Shown: positions 24,513 to 37,200 of the stretch, piece by piece
How positions within the stretch are numbered: the first letter of the stretch is position 1
Layout of the letters: every line of letters starts with the position of its first letter
Source: Melanocharis versteri
Lineage: Eukaryota; Chordata; Aves; Passeriformes; Melanocharitidae
DNA length: 64,000 bases
Assembly (NCBI GenBank): GCA_013397845.1
Contig: VZTG01006663.1
Location: forward strand, 62,001 to 126,000
Reading direction: 5' to 3'
Position numbers and translations under genes: made by a program
The notes under the pieces: generated by a model
What the model saw: only the letters and a program-made list of their open reading frames with translations
Told to the model about the DNA's origin: nothing
Database searches by the model: none

Positions 24513-27500
24513 AGAACCAAAATAGATCCATTTTAATCAGTATACTATTGACAATATCAGACAGGTTGCTCACAGAAGCAACTTTACAGAACACGTGTAT
24601 TTTGTCATACCAACACCTAATACTATCATTTTATTTTAACAATCATTTTATTGTACAGAAAATTATGCTAGACAGCAGCAAATTCCATACTTGTCATCTT
24701 TACCAACTACTCCAAGGTGGACATTCATTTATACATTAAACAGGTGCAACTCATTTATACTTCCCAGGTAATTCAAATGTTTATAAAATTTCTTAATTGC
24801 TAGGATGAAAAACATAAACTATTTTTTATGAAATCTTGCAAAATAAGGCCTCCTTAAGACAATAACAGAGGAGGAATCTTATTTAGACATGCTTAATGTG
24901 ATGAAACAGCTGTAACAGTCTGACCTATCTGCCTGGGTGGAGGCAGCACTTTGTCACTAATATCCTGGTAATATACTTTGCATTATGATAATGATATCAT
25001 ACTTTGCATCAATACCGGTCACAAACTTTGTATCTCCCCTATTAGTGTAAAAAGCTGCTCTTTTTTAACCAGATGCCACACTACTAAAAAGATCAGAAGA
25101 AATGACTGCTCCATCAAAGAAAATTTAAAATTAATACTGATGTAGCCTACCACTCACCTACAAATGAAAAAATAAAATGGCCAAACTAGGAACATATTAA
25201 TCACTTTCAAGAGTGACTACATGGAAATGAGACTGTTCAAACAGTACTGGCAAATTTGTAGAAAAACAGCTCGCAACAGGTGGCTGTGCAGGTCTGTGTG
25301 CTCTTGGAAACTCTCCTAATGCAGGCAGTCTACACAGGATAATAGATTATACTAATCTGGAAGAAGCTTCAGTGGAAAAAAACATGAAATCTGATATATC
25401 CTGTCACAACTGAATTGCAGACAGTACACCTCTGTTCACCATTTACAAAATCTCTCTAAAGGCTTCGGGCAAGTAAAACATCCTCTTCAAGTGAACATTT
25501 ACCATTGCACTCATGGAACCTCAAAGAGTGGCTAGAAACCCAGTGATTGCCACACACAGGTAAGTACCCCCTATGCTGCCTGTAATTATAGGAAACCTGG
25601 CCCACACATTTTCTGCATGAGTATCACAATGTTAATATTGTTGGTACTAAAGCAGTATCTGTAAATTCTGATATTTTCCATTCTCAAACAGAATTTTGGT
25701 TTACTTTCTTTTTGTTCATCTGAGATTAAAGTCATTGCTCCATTGAAATGTTACAGGATTTGACAAGCTCAGATCAAATTCACCCAGTAGAAGAAAGGTG
25801 GGAAGTTTGTTACACTGGAATTGACAAAGGTTCTTGGGGTTTGCTATCGAACAAAATGTGCCTGAATTTCTCAGGCATATGAAAAATCTCCTTGTGCCCC
25901 TGGGTTCCCAGTATGAGGGATATGGTATATGTGCAGGCAATATAAATTACTTTCTTTGGGGTTTTGGGGGGTTTTTTCAGTTAAGCTGATAAATGGGAGC
26001 ATTCTACTCTTGCTGCACTTTCACAAGTTTTGATTAATGCAAAGACTGCGAAGATAAGCATGACCTTTCCATTCCCTTCTTTATTCCTTCTGATAAGAGA
26101 AGCTTTTCTGTGCTAGCAACCCCTGGAAGTACCTCCCCTTCGCTTGCAGCTCTCTGGTGCTGTTTCCCAAATGTCAATTGTTTAGAACATCTTGTCTGGC
26201 TCCTGCTCTTTGCTGCTACGTTTCTGCATACTGGGGAAAGGGCAAAACTGAGAGCTGAACAATTTTTCAAATAAACTTTCACAAACTCAAATAAAAACCC
26301 TAACATTTTTCTTCTAACTCTTTCAAGCAATACTGTCCATTATTAGTACAGCAGGTGTTGGAGAGAGATTTTACTACAAAGAAAAGGAGGGAAAACTGGA
26401 AGAAACGTAAACAGATGTTGTGCTACTGAGCCCTCCCTTTTTATTGCACTAGATCAGTGACCACAGTTTACATGGATGCTGATGGGCACCTAGTTACAAA
26501 TTAGTTACACCAGTTACGTGAAAAGATTATAAACGGAGAGAAATGAAACTGAAAAATCACAGGAGGCCATAAATATCAAGATAGTCTTTTTTCATAACTA
26601 TAAAACTTAGATTTATTCATACATATTTTTGATTTCAGTGTAATTCCTGATGTCCAAGAGCAGTAGCAAACTACTTCAACAGACTGCCTAAATGAGCTGG
26701 AGCAAAGCAATGTGAATGCAGAGGCTGAGCATCCTAGAGCAACTGCAGTGGCTCTGCTGGAGCAACCATCCAATAAAGAAGTGCCTCCAGACAGATTCAG
26801 CTCGTTTGCAGCTATGAGAAAATTAAATAAGCAACAGTCAGGAATAAAGATACTGTAAAGGAACACAAGGATTATGTCTAAATATATTCTCTACTCTTAA
26901 AGGCATTTTCTGAGACATCTAGGTGAAAATTATTCATGGGATGACTTGAGGATGAAATTAGTGTTTGTGAATAGCACCCATTTCATTGTGAAAAGACTGG
27001 AAAACTCATACTCTTCTTTCTCCTTCAGGAGACAACAGCGTGATTTACTATTAGCATGTTGAATGTTAGGGAACAGAGAAATCAAGTGTTTGCTGAAAGG
27101 GCATCAAAGAAATCAGTGCAAGAACCAACTACAAGGTTAGTCTCTTGGCAATTTGAGCTGATACCTTTAAATCAGCTCATCTTCCCTTTTTGTTCTATTT
27201 TTTCCACTAAGGATTAAAAGAACTTCAGTCTCTGGTTTGGTCAGTCTGGTGCATTTCACGTCATTAATGATCACTTCAAAAAAGAAAAACACAATGTAGA
27301 AAAACAGAGTAGATTTTCCACATTAAGAGTAATTGGCAACATCAGTGAAGAGTCAGCACTTACCCTGTAATGGTCAATTCAACAACACATGTTGTGTAAG
27401 TGCCAAACCACAAGCCCTTACAATTCTGTAAACTCAGTTAATTGCTTCTTTTCAGGTTGAGATCATGCTTATATTTATGCCTGAATAAAACTTCCCCATT

Positions 27501-28097
27501 AAAAATAACTTGGACAATTTCTGTTCCTTAAAATTTTACAGATGAGTTGTAGGCTGAAACACAAACATTTTTAAAGTACTTATTGAAAAGCAAACAATGT
27601 AACAGCAACTGTACATTGCATTGTGCACAGCTATTCTGGGCACAAGCTCTGCTTCACCGAAATAACTTCAAATCTGGTACAATTTAGCAGAATCCACCTA
27701 TCATCTCCAGTTTATTTTCTTGATGGAGATCTATTGCAGCAAGCCAAAATCTTTCAAATATTCCACTGAAAATTATTTTCCATTTATGAAAGAATTGCAT
27801 CGTTTTATTGACTGGCATTTTACAAGTTCCAACTTGTTACTGCTTTTTACTGTTTCCAGGTGAAAGCTTTACACTTATTAACACACTGAAGCAAATGCTG
27901 GTCTTAGGCCTTCTTCTGCCTTTTGTTCTCCCACTATCCATAAAGCTGCCTACTCCATTCCCACTTAAATGGTATTGGAGTTGTATTCCCTATGCAAAAC
28001 AAAGTAAAAAATTGCACAAAAAAATACAACTGTTTTTTTTATAAAGTGTGGTAGTGTAATTTTCTTACTAGTTCTGTGTTTTATCAAAGAACAAGTT

Positions 28098-28440
28098 GAC
28101 TGAAGGAGTTAGGTGTTTTCAGCCTGGAGAACAGAAGGCTCAGGACCTCATCACATTTTTCCAGTACTTAGAGGACAGAGATTCTCTTCACAGGGAGCCA
28201 CACTGAGAGGGTAAGGGGCAATGAGTACAAGTTGCATGGAGAGAGGTTTCATCTATTCAAATTTTTTACAGTGAGAACAAACAATCGCTAGATGTGGTGG
28301 AGTTCCCATCAGTGGCAGTGTTCAGGACAAGACAGGGCAGAGTGCTAGGTAATCTCACCCAGGTTTGCCTCTCCATGAAAGTTTGGACCAAATGATCTTC
28401 TAAAGTCCCTTCCAACCCGAGGTCCCTTCTGTGAATCTCT
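28098..28440 (+). mobile_element. CR1-type LINE fragment, 5'-truncated
   Basis: Matches the CR1 3' region: TTTTCAGCCTGGAGAACAGA, AGGCTCAGGACCTCATCAC, TCTTCTAAAGTCCCTTCCAA and a degraded tail TGTGAATCTC. The copy is shortened by internal deletions. It is antisense to RGS7. Confidence 0.85.
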
Positions 28441-29760
28441 CTACTTACCCCTTAAATCACAATTTACCTGCCTTGATTGCATGAGTAGTTGCACAGAACT
28501 GATAGATGAGGCATGCAAATAGTCCTTACATTATTCTGGACAGAGTAGAATATACTCTTAAAATATGTGCTCCAAGGTCTACTTTATGTTGTTCTTCCAG
28601 GTCTGTGGCTGATATCAGATTTAGAGAGAGATTATAATTTTCAGTGCAAACTAAGGCATTATTTATTTCTGCATCACAAAACTGCATAGCTCCACAAATG
28701 ATTTGTAACAGGACCCTATGGGGGAGTTTTAAAAGACAGCCAGGTTAAACCCTGACACACTGGTTAAAAGAGGTCAGAAGACACTGGAAATCTAAATTAC
28801 GGTGACAACAGATTGCAGAAATTTAGGGCTTTTCCACACAAAGTTCTAGATTGACTTGTCTAGAACTGAAACTAAAAGCCAAACATGGATTTTGAAAAAA
28901 CAGAAAATTTTCAGAAGTTCGGTCCTGTGAAAAGCTCTTGCTCACCATCTCTCAAGTTCACTGTCATCTGGCAATTCTGAGCATTACCCAAAGGAAGCAT
29001 TTAGGGCTATTTGTTTTCTGAAGGTCTGTATTTAACCAGCTCCAGATAGCTGACTTTGGACTAGGACCAATATACATAAGACATTTTTGTCATTGTGGAT
29101 AGTTTTTTTCCATCCATGTAATCTGAGAGGATAAAACCCAGCTTCAGTTAAATTACTGTGGTGTTTTGGTTACATATGTTAGTAGTTTGTGTGTTTGTTT
29201 AATTTTAATTGGATATGAACATAAGGAACCAAGAAGACACATTTTCTGTTTTAGTAGAAGCTTTTTCTATTCCAAATTTTGCCACAAGCAGGTAATCTGA
29301 ATGACAGCTTATTCCAGTATTGCAGTTCTGATTTGACAAATAAAGGTTAAGCTTCCACCTCAAATAAACATAGCCTAATAATCTTTCAAACTCGGGTAAA
29401 TACAAGTAGGTGAGTGTTTTGTAGCCAACGACTGAGAAATGCAATGTCACACTTAGGTCTCTTGAAACTTCCGCACTATCTTCAGGAAGCAAGCATACGA
29501 CACTGTTCGAAGTTAGATAAAAATGTAGTGATCTCTTTCACATAACATGTCAATATGCTGTAACTGACTATTTCCAAATATCAAATATGTATTGATATTG
29601 ATATTGTTCCTCGTTGCTCAAGTCGCAATTTTAAATACAATGATTTTGCATTTTGCAATGATCCTATTTTGATTTCTAAATTGACAGAAAAACACATTTT
29701 AAAAATTAAGATAAAAATTACACCCAAAAACCTAAAAAAAAAAAATAACACACAAAAAAA

Positions 29761-29761
<1 letters not shown>

Positions 29762-29792
<31 letters not shown>
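29762..29792. repeat. Poly(A) run, 31 bases
   Basis: Uninterrupted A31 preceded by a further A-rich stretch from about 29737. There is no coding or retrocopy sequence directly upstream. It is probably a simple homopolymer expansion, and its length is unreliable in sequencing. Confidence 0.9.
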
Positions 29793-29793
<1 letters not shown>

Positions 29794-30557
29794 CCTGAAA
29801 GAAAGCAAGGGAAAAAAGCATTTTTGATCAAAGAAGGAAGATTATCTTTCTTCCAACCAAAAGAAAAAGGGAACTTCCATGGAATATTTTATTTCTACAA
29901 TTCAGCATTTTCTACTAGAAATCCTTCCTTTATGGAAAATTTCTGATCAGGTAACTAGATTCCTGTAAATCAGGGAAATAAATAATAGCTAAATACATTA
30001 ACCAAAACCGTGTTTCCTGCTGGCCACACAAGAAACCAGCAGCAGACTTTGGAACCAAACTCTTACTTCTATGTCCCAACCCAGCTAATCAAGCAATGAA
30101 CTGTTCTTTTCATTTCACTGATTTTATTTGCATTTCATTTTCTGTTTAAGATGCTCTAAAAGTGTCCAAATTTAAGATTAGCTTTTGGTAAGAGTACAAG
30201 AATGATTTTAATAGTTCTATTTATTTTTTATATATTGAAAAAATCTGCAAGAAAACAGTATGTATTTATTTAGCATAACACTGAGTAAATTCCTCATGGA
30301 TTCACATACATTTTCTACCAAAGAAATATCATTATCATTCTCGTCCATCATATTGTTTCCTAGTACCTGCTGCAATAAAATGGATAACACAAATCCTCAG
30401 ATTCTTAGAAAGGTTTCTAAGATTTGATGATGTCTGTTTTGATATTGAAATTATATCGGTCAAATGCTGTCTACCACCACAGCAGAAAACAAAGTCAGGT
30501 CCAATAATTTAAAAAGAACGAACTAGAATCTGAAGATGTGAAAACAAGAGAAATTAC

Positions 30558-30608
30558 CTGGGTCTTCTATCGATAAGTTCTTCGTTAACCACTGAACAAT
30601 ATCTGAAC
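30558..30608 (-). CDS. RGS7: RGS7 coding exon (51 nt): central DEP helix
   Basis: Short minus-strand internal exon. The acceptor is TTTTGCTCCTAG|GT and the donor is GACCCAG|GTAATT. It starts with two bases that complete the Gly codon left by the 97-nt exon. Sixteen codons follow, reading SDIVQWLTKNLSIEDP, then a single G that begins the next Val codon. The phases (1 in, 1 out) fit both neighbouring exons. The IVQWL...NL.IEDP pattern is the DEP core around residues 60-76 of RGS7. Compared with the mammalian protein as I remember it (IVQWLIKNLTIEDP), two residues appear changed, I to T and T to S; the Ser is also found in RGS6. The exon is short and has a moderate donor (GTAATT), so it depends on accurate exon definition across introns of 31 and 20 kb. 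Confidence 0.95.
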
Positions 30609-31029
30609 CTAGGAGCAAAAGAAAAGGCATTTATAGATTAGTGAGTTTTCTCTCTCTATTCTTCAGACCCCTGAGGAAATTCATATTGTTCTTCCATAGA
30701 AGAGATCTCCATTTTTTGCTCAGTTCGTCTAGAAAAAAAAACAAAACACTGGCCATTCTATTTTAGTTTAGTTTCTTTTTTTAGCTTTGTTTTAGCAGTG
30801 AAACATAACACTTCTTTCTTTAGGCTAAGACTTATAAAAAAGTAATAGAAGTGCATTAAGTGTGCAATAGTAGTCTGCATTTTAAAAATTACATTACTGC
30901 AAAATTTAGAAAAACACTTTATTAATCCAATACTAAGTTTCCCCCCCCTTAAAAATTAGTTCACCAGTAAAAGCATATTCAGCTACCTACACACGGACTA
31001 CTAAGGTATCCAATTCCACCTCATGGCTA

Positions 31030-31290
31030 AATTCTTGCCAAAATTCATTTTTCCCTCAGTGCTAAAGCAATTTCCTTACCACTCCAGTCTCCCTTGTTCT
31101 CTATCCCATCATTTACTGCATATCCTTTTCTTTCTATTTAATTTCCTGCCTTGTTTTAAGGTCCCGTGCTATTGCTCACCTCCTAACACCTTTGATACCA
31201 GACTTCTTCCTGCCTTTCACACTGAGTATCCTTCCAACCTCACCTCCTAATTCCTAACCCATCTGCTCCTCTTGGGCATGCACTTCTATC
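31030..31290. repeat. Pyrimidine-rich stretch on the + strand
   Basis: About 260 bases strongly biased to C and T on the + strand (purine-rich on the RGS7 strand), starting about 420 bases upstream of the 51-nt exon on the gene strand. It carries a 75-codon chance frame. No family recognised. Confidence 0.55.
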
Positions 31291-34200
31291 AGTTGCACTT
31301 CTATTCCACTTTGCACTTTATGCCACAAGCTGAAGTCAGCCTTGTTTTTCAGACAGAAAGCTACAGTTGAACTTCACCCACTGTGAACATGATTTTCAAA
31401 ATAAATTATGAAGCATTGCTGCAGACGAAAAACCCAAACCACATGCATAATTTAAGCAACTTGAAAGGACCAAACTTAGAGGGAAAATGAGTGAGACACT
31501 GAGGGATGATACATGTATGTCCTTCATGTTTCATGACACCTCCAGCTCAGACAAGCAATGCAATAAAGAGAGCCACATATTTGCTTATAGAACCAACATT
31601 CAAGTTGCTCATCCATTTCCCACCAAGCAGAATAACAAAACTTTTTTGTAAACCTTAAATTTAAAACAATTGTAAAAATCTATAAAACTCACACAAATAT
31701 GAACCAAATCAAAATGATAAAATCTCTTGAATGTACAATAATGTATAACATTAGAATGTGGAGCATATTTCCCCTGTCGCCCCTTAGATTCAGATTTCTT
31801 CCTGTACTTTACATATTGCATAATTTCCTTTCCTTTTCTTAAGGCAATGAAAACAATATTTTAAAAAGGCATTTCAGAAAAGAAAGGAAATTTACTTCTC
31901 CTTATAGCTTTTATTTTATTACACTTAGTGAATAGCTTTATCGTGTATTTTACAAAGCCTCATCGATTATATCAAAGCTTTCCCTGTGTCTATGCATTAC
32001 TAATTTGACTACATAGCAGTGAAAATCTCTAGAGACATAACAATGATGTCCAGAGCAGACATTTTCATTGCTATGTTAAATGTGTAAATTTTGAGAGATA
32101 TTAAACTGCAGTGGCAATGTTTCTCATAACATTTACATGGCTTTATTCCTTAAATGAGGCTATTCACCTTTGCATGCTGTTGGAGGTGTACAAAATGTTT
32201 CAGACAGATATTCCTACCCCAAAAACATTTTATTTTTATAAATAAAATTTTAGTTCTTTTTTTATACGTATGAAATTTAAAAGGCTGACACTGAAGGAAG
32301 AATTTTAGTTTAATATAAGATGAAACTTCATAAACCTCAATGACGCAGTTCCTAGCATAGCTATATTTTTCTGTCAGCTGGCTAGAGAAGTTAGTCAGAC
32401 CTAAATATTTTTCTAAATCTTCAAAGATCAAAGACAAAAATTAGAAAAACAACATGACATTTTTGAATACTGATTTTCAACTTTATCTTCTTTCAAATCT
32501 CTCAGGTACCATATGGGAAGAAGTTTTCTATTCTTTTCATCTTGCCTTCCAACACTTCTTTCTTTTTTGCCTCTTCTGAAAACTTTCTTACAGTGACATG
32601 CTGCGTTCCTCAGTCCTCAGCTCCTGGCCTCACATTTGTGTATAGATGGTCTGCACATCAGAAATTTCACCTCCGTATGTTCCACTGTCTTTTGGCTTAT
32701 TATAAATAATAGTGGGAAATCGGCTTTCTTGAAAATGGCACCATCTGATTATGAAAGTTCATTGACACTCTATTCATACTTTACCCTGAAGGCATTGCCC
32801 TGGCACATGAAAGCCTGGACAGGAGTTTAAGCCAGCTATTGCATTCGAACACACTGATGATTTCAGAGGTATGACTTTAATGACAGATGAATAAATATCA
32901 ACATCAACACTCTCTTTCTAGTGTGAAGGCTATTCAAGTAAAACAAACTTGCAAGTAATTTGTCATATCACAAGTGAGAAATGTATCAGTTCATATTTCT
33001 TTGGGAGATCTTGGGGCCAACTCTAGTCCTAAAATTATAATCAAGGTATTAACTTGTAGAGCATGCTGGGTGTTTTTTTAGCTACTAGTTTTAATGTCTT
33101 ATCAACAATATTGTTTCCCTTAATCATTCCTGTGCCCTTTTCTAAGGTTTATTACTTATGCAAATGTGTTTCTAAAAGCAAAACCATTACTCTAATTTCT
33201 TATCTCAGGAAAAAAAAACAAGGCAGCAAAACAGGTGAAAACAGGAAAATAATACTTCCTGTGAGTGTAGCTTTGAAAAAAATTGACCGGTAAATTCATG
33301 TCAGTTTTCATACATGACACTTCACATCTATAGGAATTAAGATCCAAGACTATAAACTTCATTATTTGTAAACAAGAACTAATACTTATAGGATGAAAAA
33401 TCTTTAACCTCCAAACCTGATTCTGTCTTATCACCAGAAATCTAGCAAAAAGACAAGCTAGTCAGATGATATAAATTTCATGGAAGCCACTACCTTGGTA
33501 CTGGACTCACCTGAAAAGGAAAATTTCAACAATCCAAAATAGAAAATGTTTGCTGTGTCAGACACTCAGTTTCTGTATACTGTTTAATGTGTGACATCAA
33601 AGACACAGCTACAACATTGTCAAAGCAGATTCTCAAGTTCTCCAGGTCTCTCTGCCTCACTTCCAGCAAGCAGCAAAAAAGGCAAGTTGGTTATTAAATC
33701 TGCAAGGTGCAAAAGACTTCAGTCAAATTGCCGACCAAATTCTGAAATCCCAGAAAAGCCTTTGATTGTCATGCCAATTTCTAAAGCAAAAAAAAACTGG
33801 ACAAGCAAAGTAATAATTTTTAATGATATCTTAAAGCTAGCACAAGCAGAAAACATTTGAAAAAAGGGGTTTTTTTAGACATAGAGCCTGAAAGCCAAGA
33901 GTGAGATTCCTTAAATGCCAGCACCTATCAAGATAAAGGCAATAAAATTCACAAGATCTCACTCAAGTGAAAAAAAAAGACAAACTTTCATCTTCTTTAA
34001 AGAAATAGGCAAAAACATGTCTATATTCATATACAAGCAAAAAAGACCCAGTCATGTTCTTTGTGAAATGTACTTGCTGAAAGTTCCACAAGTGATTAAT
34101 TTTAAATGAAATGGTCCAAAAACAGCAGTTTCTGAAGCAGTCACAGCATCTTAAGAAAATATTTTTTGAGGAAAGCACGCTCTCTGAACTCTGCAATATT

Positions 34201-37200
34201 AATTTCCAAGTCATAAAGACCAGGGCAATGCTGAGGTTACCTTTCAGAGAAAATCACCTATTTCAAACAAGTCCTTACAGAGTACATTTCCAAAAGGTGC
34301 TGGTTCTGACCTATAAAAAATTTCCCAGGAATTCTAAATCAAATTTTTGCTACGCATAGTTGTAATGAGCCATGTGAGCCTTGATCTGACGGAAAAAAGA
34401 TACGATAGTAGTACTGCAAAAGAAAAGCAAAATTCAAAATGCTCTATCTTTTTCAAAATTCAAAAACATATTTAGCAGAAGAGACAGTTGCAACAAAGCA
34501 TATTTTATTACTCAGAATCACAAACCAAGAGACCACTGAGAAACTTAATTAAATTATTTCTTCATAAAGAGACAGGTTCAACCTTGCAAAGAAAATAGTG
34601 TTTTGCTGCTGCTATCTTGATTTAGTAACTAAAACCTATTCTTCTTTTTACTTTCAGACCTCAGAGTATTTGCAGATGATGAAGTGGGAAAGTGACGCAG
34701 GAAGCTCCCCTGCATTGCTGATACCAAGAGAGAGGGTTTTGCTGTTGACAATTAAGACTTTCATCATTTGAACCCTCAAGAGCAACATAACCATCATGGT
34801 TACTTCTCTTTATTTTTTATATTGAGAGAGGAGAGTATTGGGTCATTTTAACTTTCGTCTTCAACACCATCACTTCATGGTGATACATCAGGAAATGAAG
34901 TTTAGTCACTGACATACACTTCAAAATCCTTGATCATGACTGAAAAAAAATATAATGTGCGATTTCATTTCTCACCACTGATTCAGATATTGGAAACACA
35001 GAAAGTGGATTAGATGAGCAGGGAGATTGTAAAAGCCAGTGGTCTCTCAGGCTTTCAGCGCTAGATGTTTTTGAACAAAAATTGCTGTCTAATGGAGAGT
35101 AGGACTCTGCAAGAAAGGCAATGGTGAACAGGAAAATAATGATCTGCATTCTCCCTGAAGTTTTCACCGTCACAAACCATAGCATATATTGCCACAGTCG
35201 TATCAGCATGGATGTTTTACAATTTCTTTTCTTTATCTGAGAAGAGCAGTTTGTGTATGAATTCTTCATGCATATATCTGAAAGAAATCAAGTGCTGTAT
35301 AGTTACAGGCAGAAGGGCAGAGGGAAGAAAAACATTGGCTATATTATATTTGGTTTAAACTGTAGAAAAAATACATTATTATCCAGTACCCATACTGGAT
35401 TATTCAGATTAATTTTTCCCTATGTCTATTACAGCTGACCAAAGAGAAGCTTTGCATCACTTGATTGCAGTGTCCACAGAAAGGTGAAAGATGGATGCGG
35501 GGACTCCTCTCTGAAACTGGGGTTGCAGAAGTGCTTGAAGGAACATATACCCCACAAATTCTTTCCAGCCTATATTTTTAGTTAATAGGATTTTTTTCTT
35601 TTTTTTCTGTATTCTTTTGGATTAATGTAAAATAGATTTATACATTTAACTTGGTACCATTTTTTATCATGAGTGGCAACAGAGCTGACACTGATAATTT
35701 GAATATCCTGCTGATTGCACTTGCATATTTAACTTTCTGACCTTTACTATTTAAATGGGTTGACTTTTTAAAAGAAAAAACATCATTGATCAGAGTGCAA
35801 TTTTATTAAGGCAATTATTTACATCTCAACTTTCACACACTTTTCTGTCACTTGTTTTTTAGAATTACTGATGAAAACAAATGCAGAAACTTACTATTTT
35901 GACTTATTATAATTGAAGGTGGACCAATTTTATTTGAGTTCTGTTAAACCACAAGGAAGCTTGTACACAGGTGCAGATTTAAAATGTCATCTGAATAATA
36001 CTAACTGTACAGAGAATATGACATATTTTAATGAAACTACACAAGCACAAATGTAATTGCAGTTTTCTAGTTTTAAAACAATATAAGCTGAAATATACTT
36101 TTTTCCAAAGTGGAAGTAGATACAGAAATTTGCAGAACTAAAACCCTCAAATGAATCATCTTACTGCTTCTGAGTTTGACTCTTTCATTCTCAGCTGTAA
36201 GTCCTCAGAAATTCTCAAGCCTAGAAGGGCAGAAAGGATCCATAATTCTGGCTAGCCTCATCTTGAGAAGAACAACGTGTTGCTTGATACTGTTATGACT
36301 TTCTGCTTCAGACAGGAAAATTAATCCACATTCATATTGTGAAAGAGCTAATAAAGAACGCAAAAATCTCTTCTACTTCTATACCCATATGAAATAAAAC
36401 CATGGTGCTGACCAACAAACTCCAGTAATGTAAATCCAGCAGTCACACTCTGTCCCATAACCAAGCTTCAGAGCAGAAATTGGTTCATAAACACTAAAAG
36501 GATAATTAAATACAGCTGCGTATCTGTGCCACTCTTTATTCTAAAAGTGGCAATCCACACAGGTCCCTGTCTCCTCCAGCAAAAGGAATTGCTGCTTCAT
36601 TCCAGCAACATTTATCTCTAAAGTTTCCCAAAAGACATCCTCTACTTAGATCTCTTCCACAGCCACAAATGACTGTTTTACAAATGACACTAGCTGTGCA
36701 TAATTGGCAATATACCAGTAACCACAGATGAAACCCCTGTAATCCCAAGGCTCTTATCCTAAGCACTAAAGTTTAGCATCTTGCTGAAGAACATTGCTCC
36801 ATGCTAAACATTTGCAAGACAAGAGTGATGCTGTTTAAAAAAACCAAGTAGCATGAAAGCCCTGTACAGCCTGTCTGCTGCGAAGGAATTTTTATGCTTT
36901 TCTTCAAAATGATGTAAAGCCTTGTGATCGTGATGAACTATAATAGAGCATCAGTGTGCACATGACATGTAAAATCTTAAAAACTTCCTCTATGTAAAAA
37001 ATATTTGTGGAGGAAAAAGCCCATAAAATATAAGTAGAATTTTTGAACACCATAAAAATGCCCTGAAGAAATTTCATTTATGAGAAATTCTCACCTCCAA
37101 ATAAAAAAGAAAAAAAACCAACCAACCAACTGAAACCAGGAAAAAAAATCACACTTCATTTTTAACCACTGTATCCATTCTTTGAGCAAAACTTCTGAAG

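Larger units (their letters stand above)
10410..30557 (-). other. RGS7: RGS7 intron (20.1 kb) between the 51-nt and 107-nt exons
   Basis: Bounded by the donor GTAATT after the 51-nt exon and the acceptor TTGAAACAG before the 107-nt exon; phase 1. It carries five CR1 fragments (about 10860-11010, 12135-12665, 21180-21648, 24395-24512 and 28098-28440), an A-rich CAAA tract near 17481-17530, a run of ten G after a 19-bp tandem repeat (20682-20722), GC-richer patches around 16200-16560 and 18690-18960, and a run of 31 A at 29762-29792. No coding exon is expected, because the protein is continuous across this intron, and none was seen. Confidence 0.85.

Noticed and set aside
29762..29792. A31 as the tail of a processed pseudogene
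   Set aside because: No gene-like body is found upstream on either strand, and no flanking target-site duplication could be defined.
29581..29808. Phe-rich 75-codon minus-strand frame
   Set aside because: It is the translation of the A31 and adjoining A-rich tract.
33500..33520. Donor-like TTTTCAG|GTGAGTCC on the minus strand
   Set aside because: No matching acceptor with an open exon was found nearby; single donor-like sites are frequent in introns.
36195..36290. Possible further inverted CR1 fragment (AGAAGGGCAGAAAGGATCC)
   Set aside because: Only one short stretch resembles CR1 and the rest does not follow in order, which is too weak to annotate.
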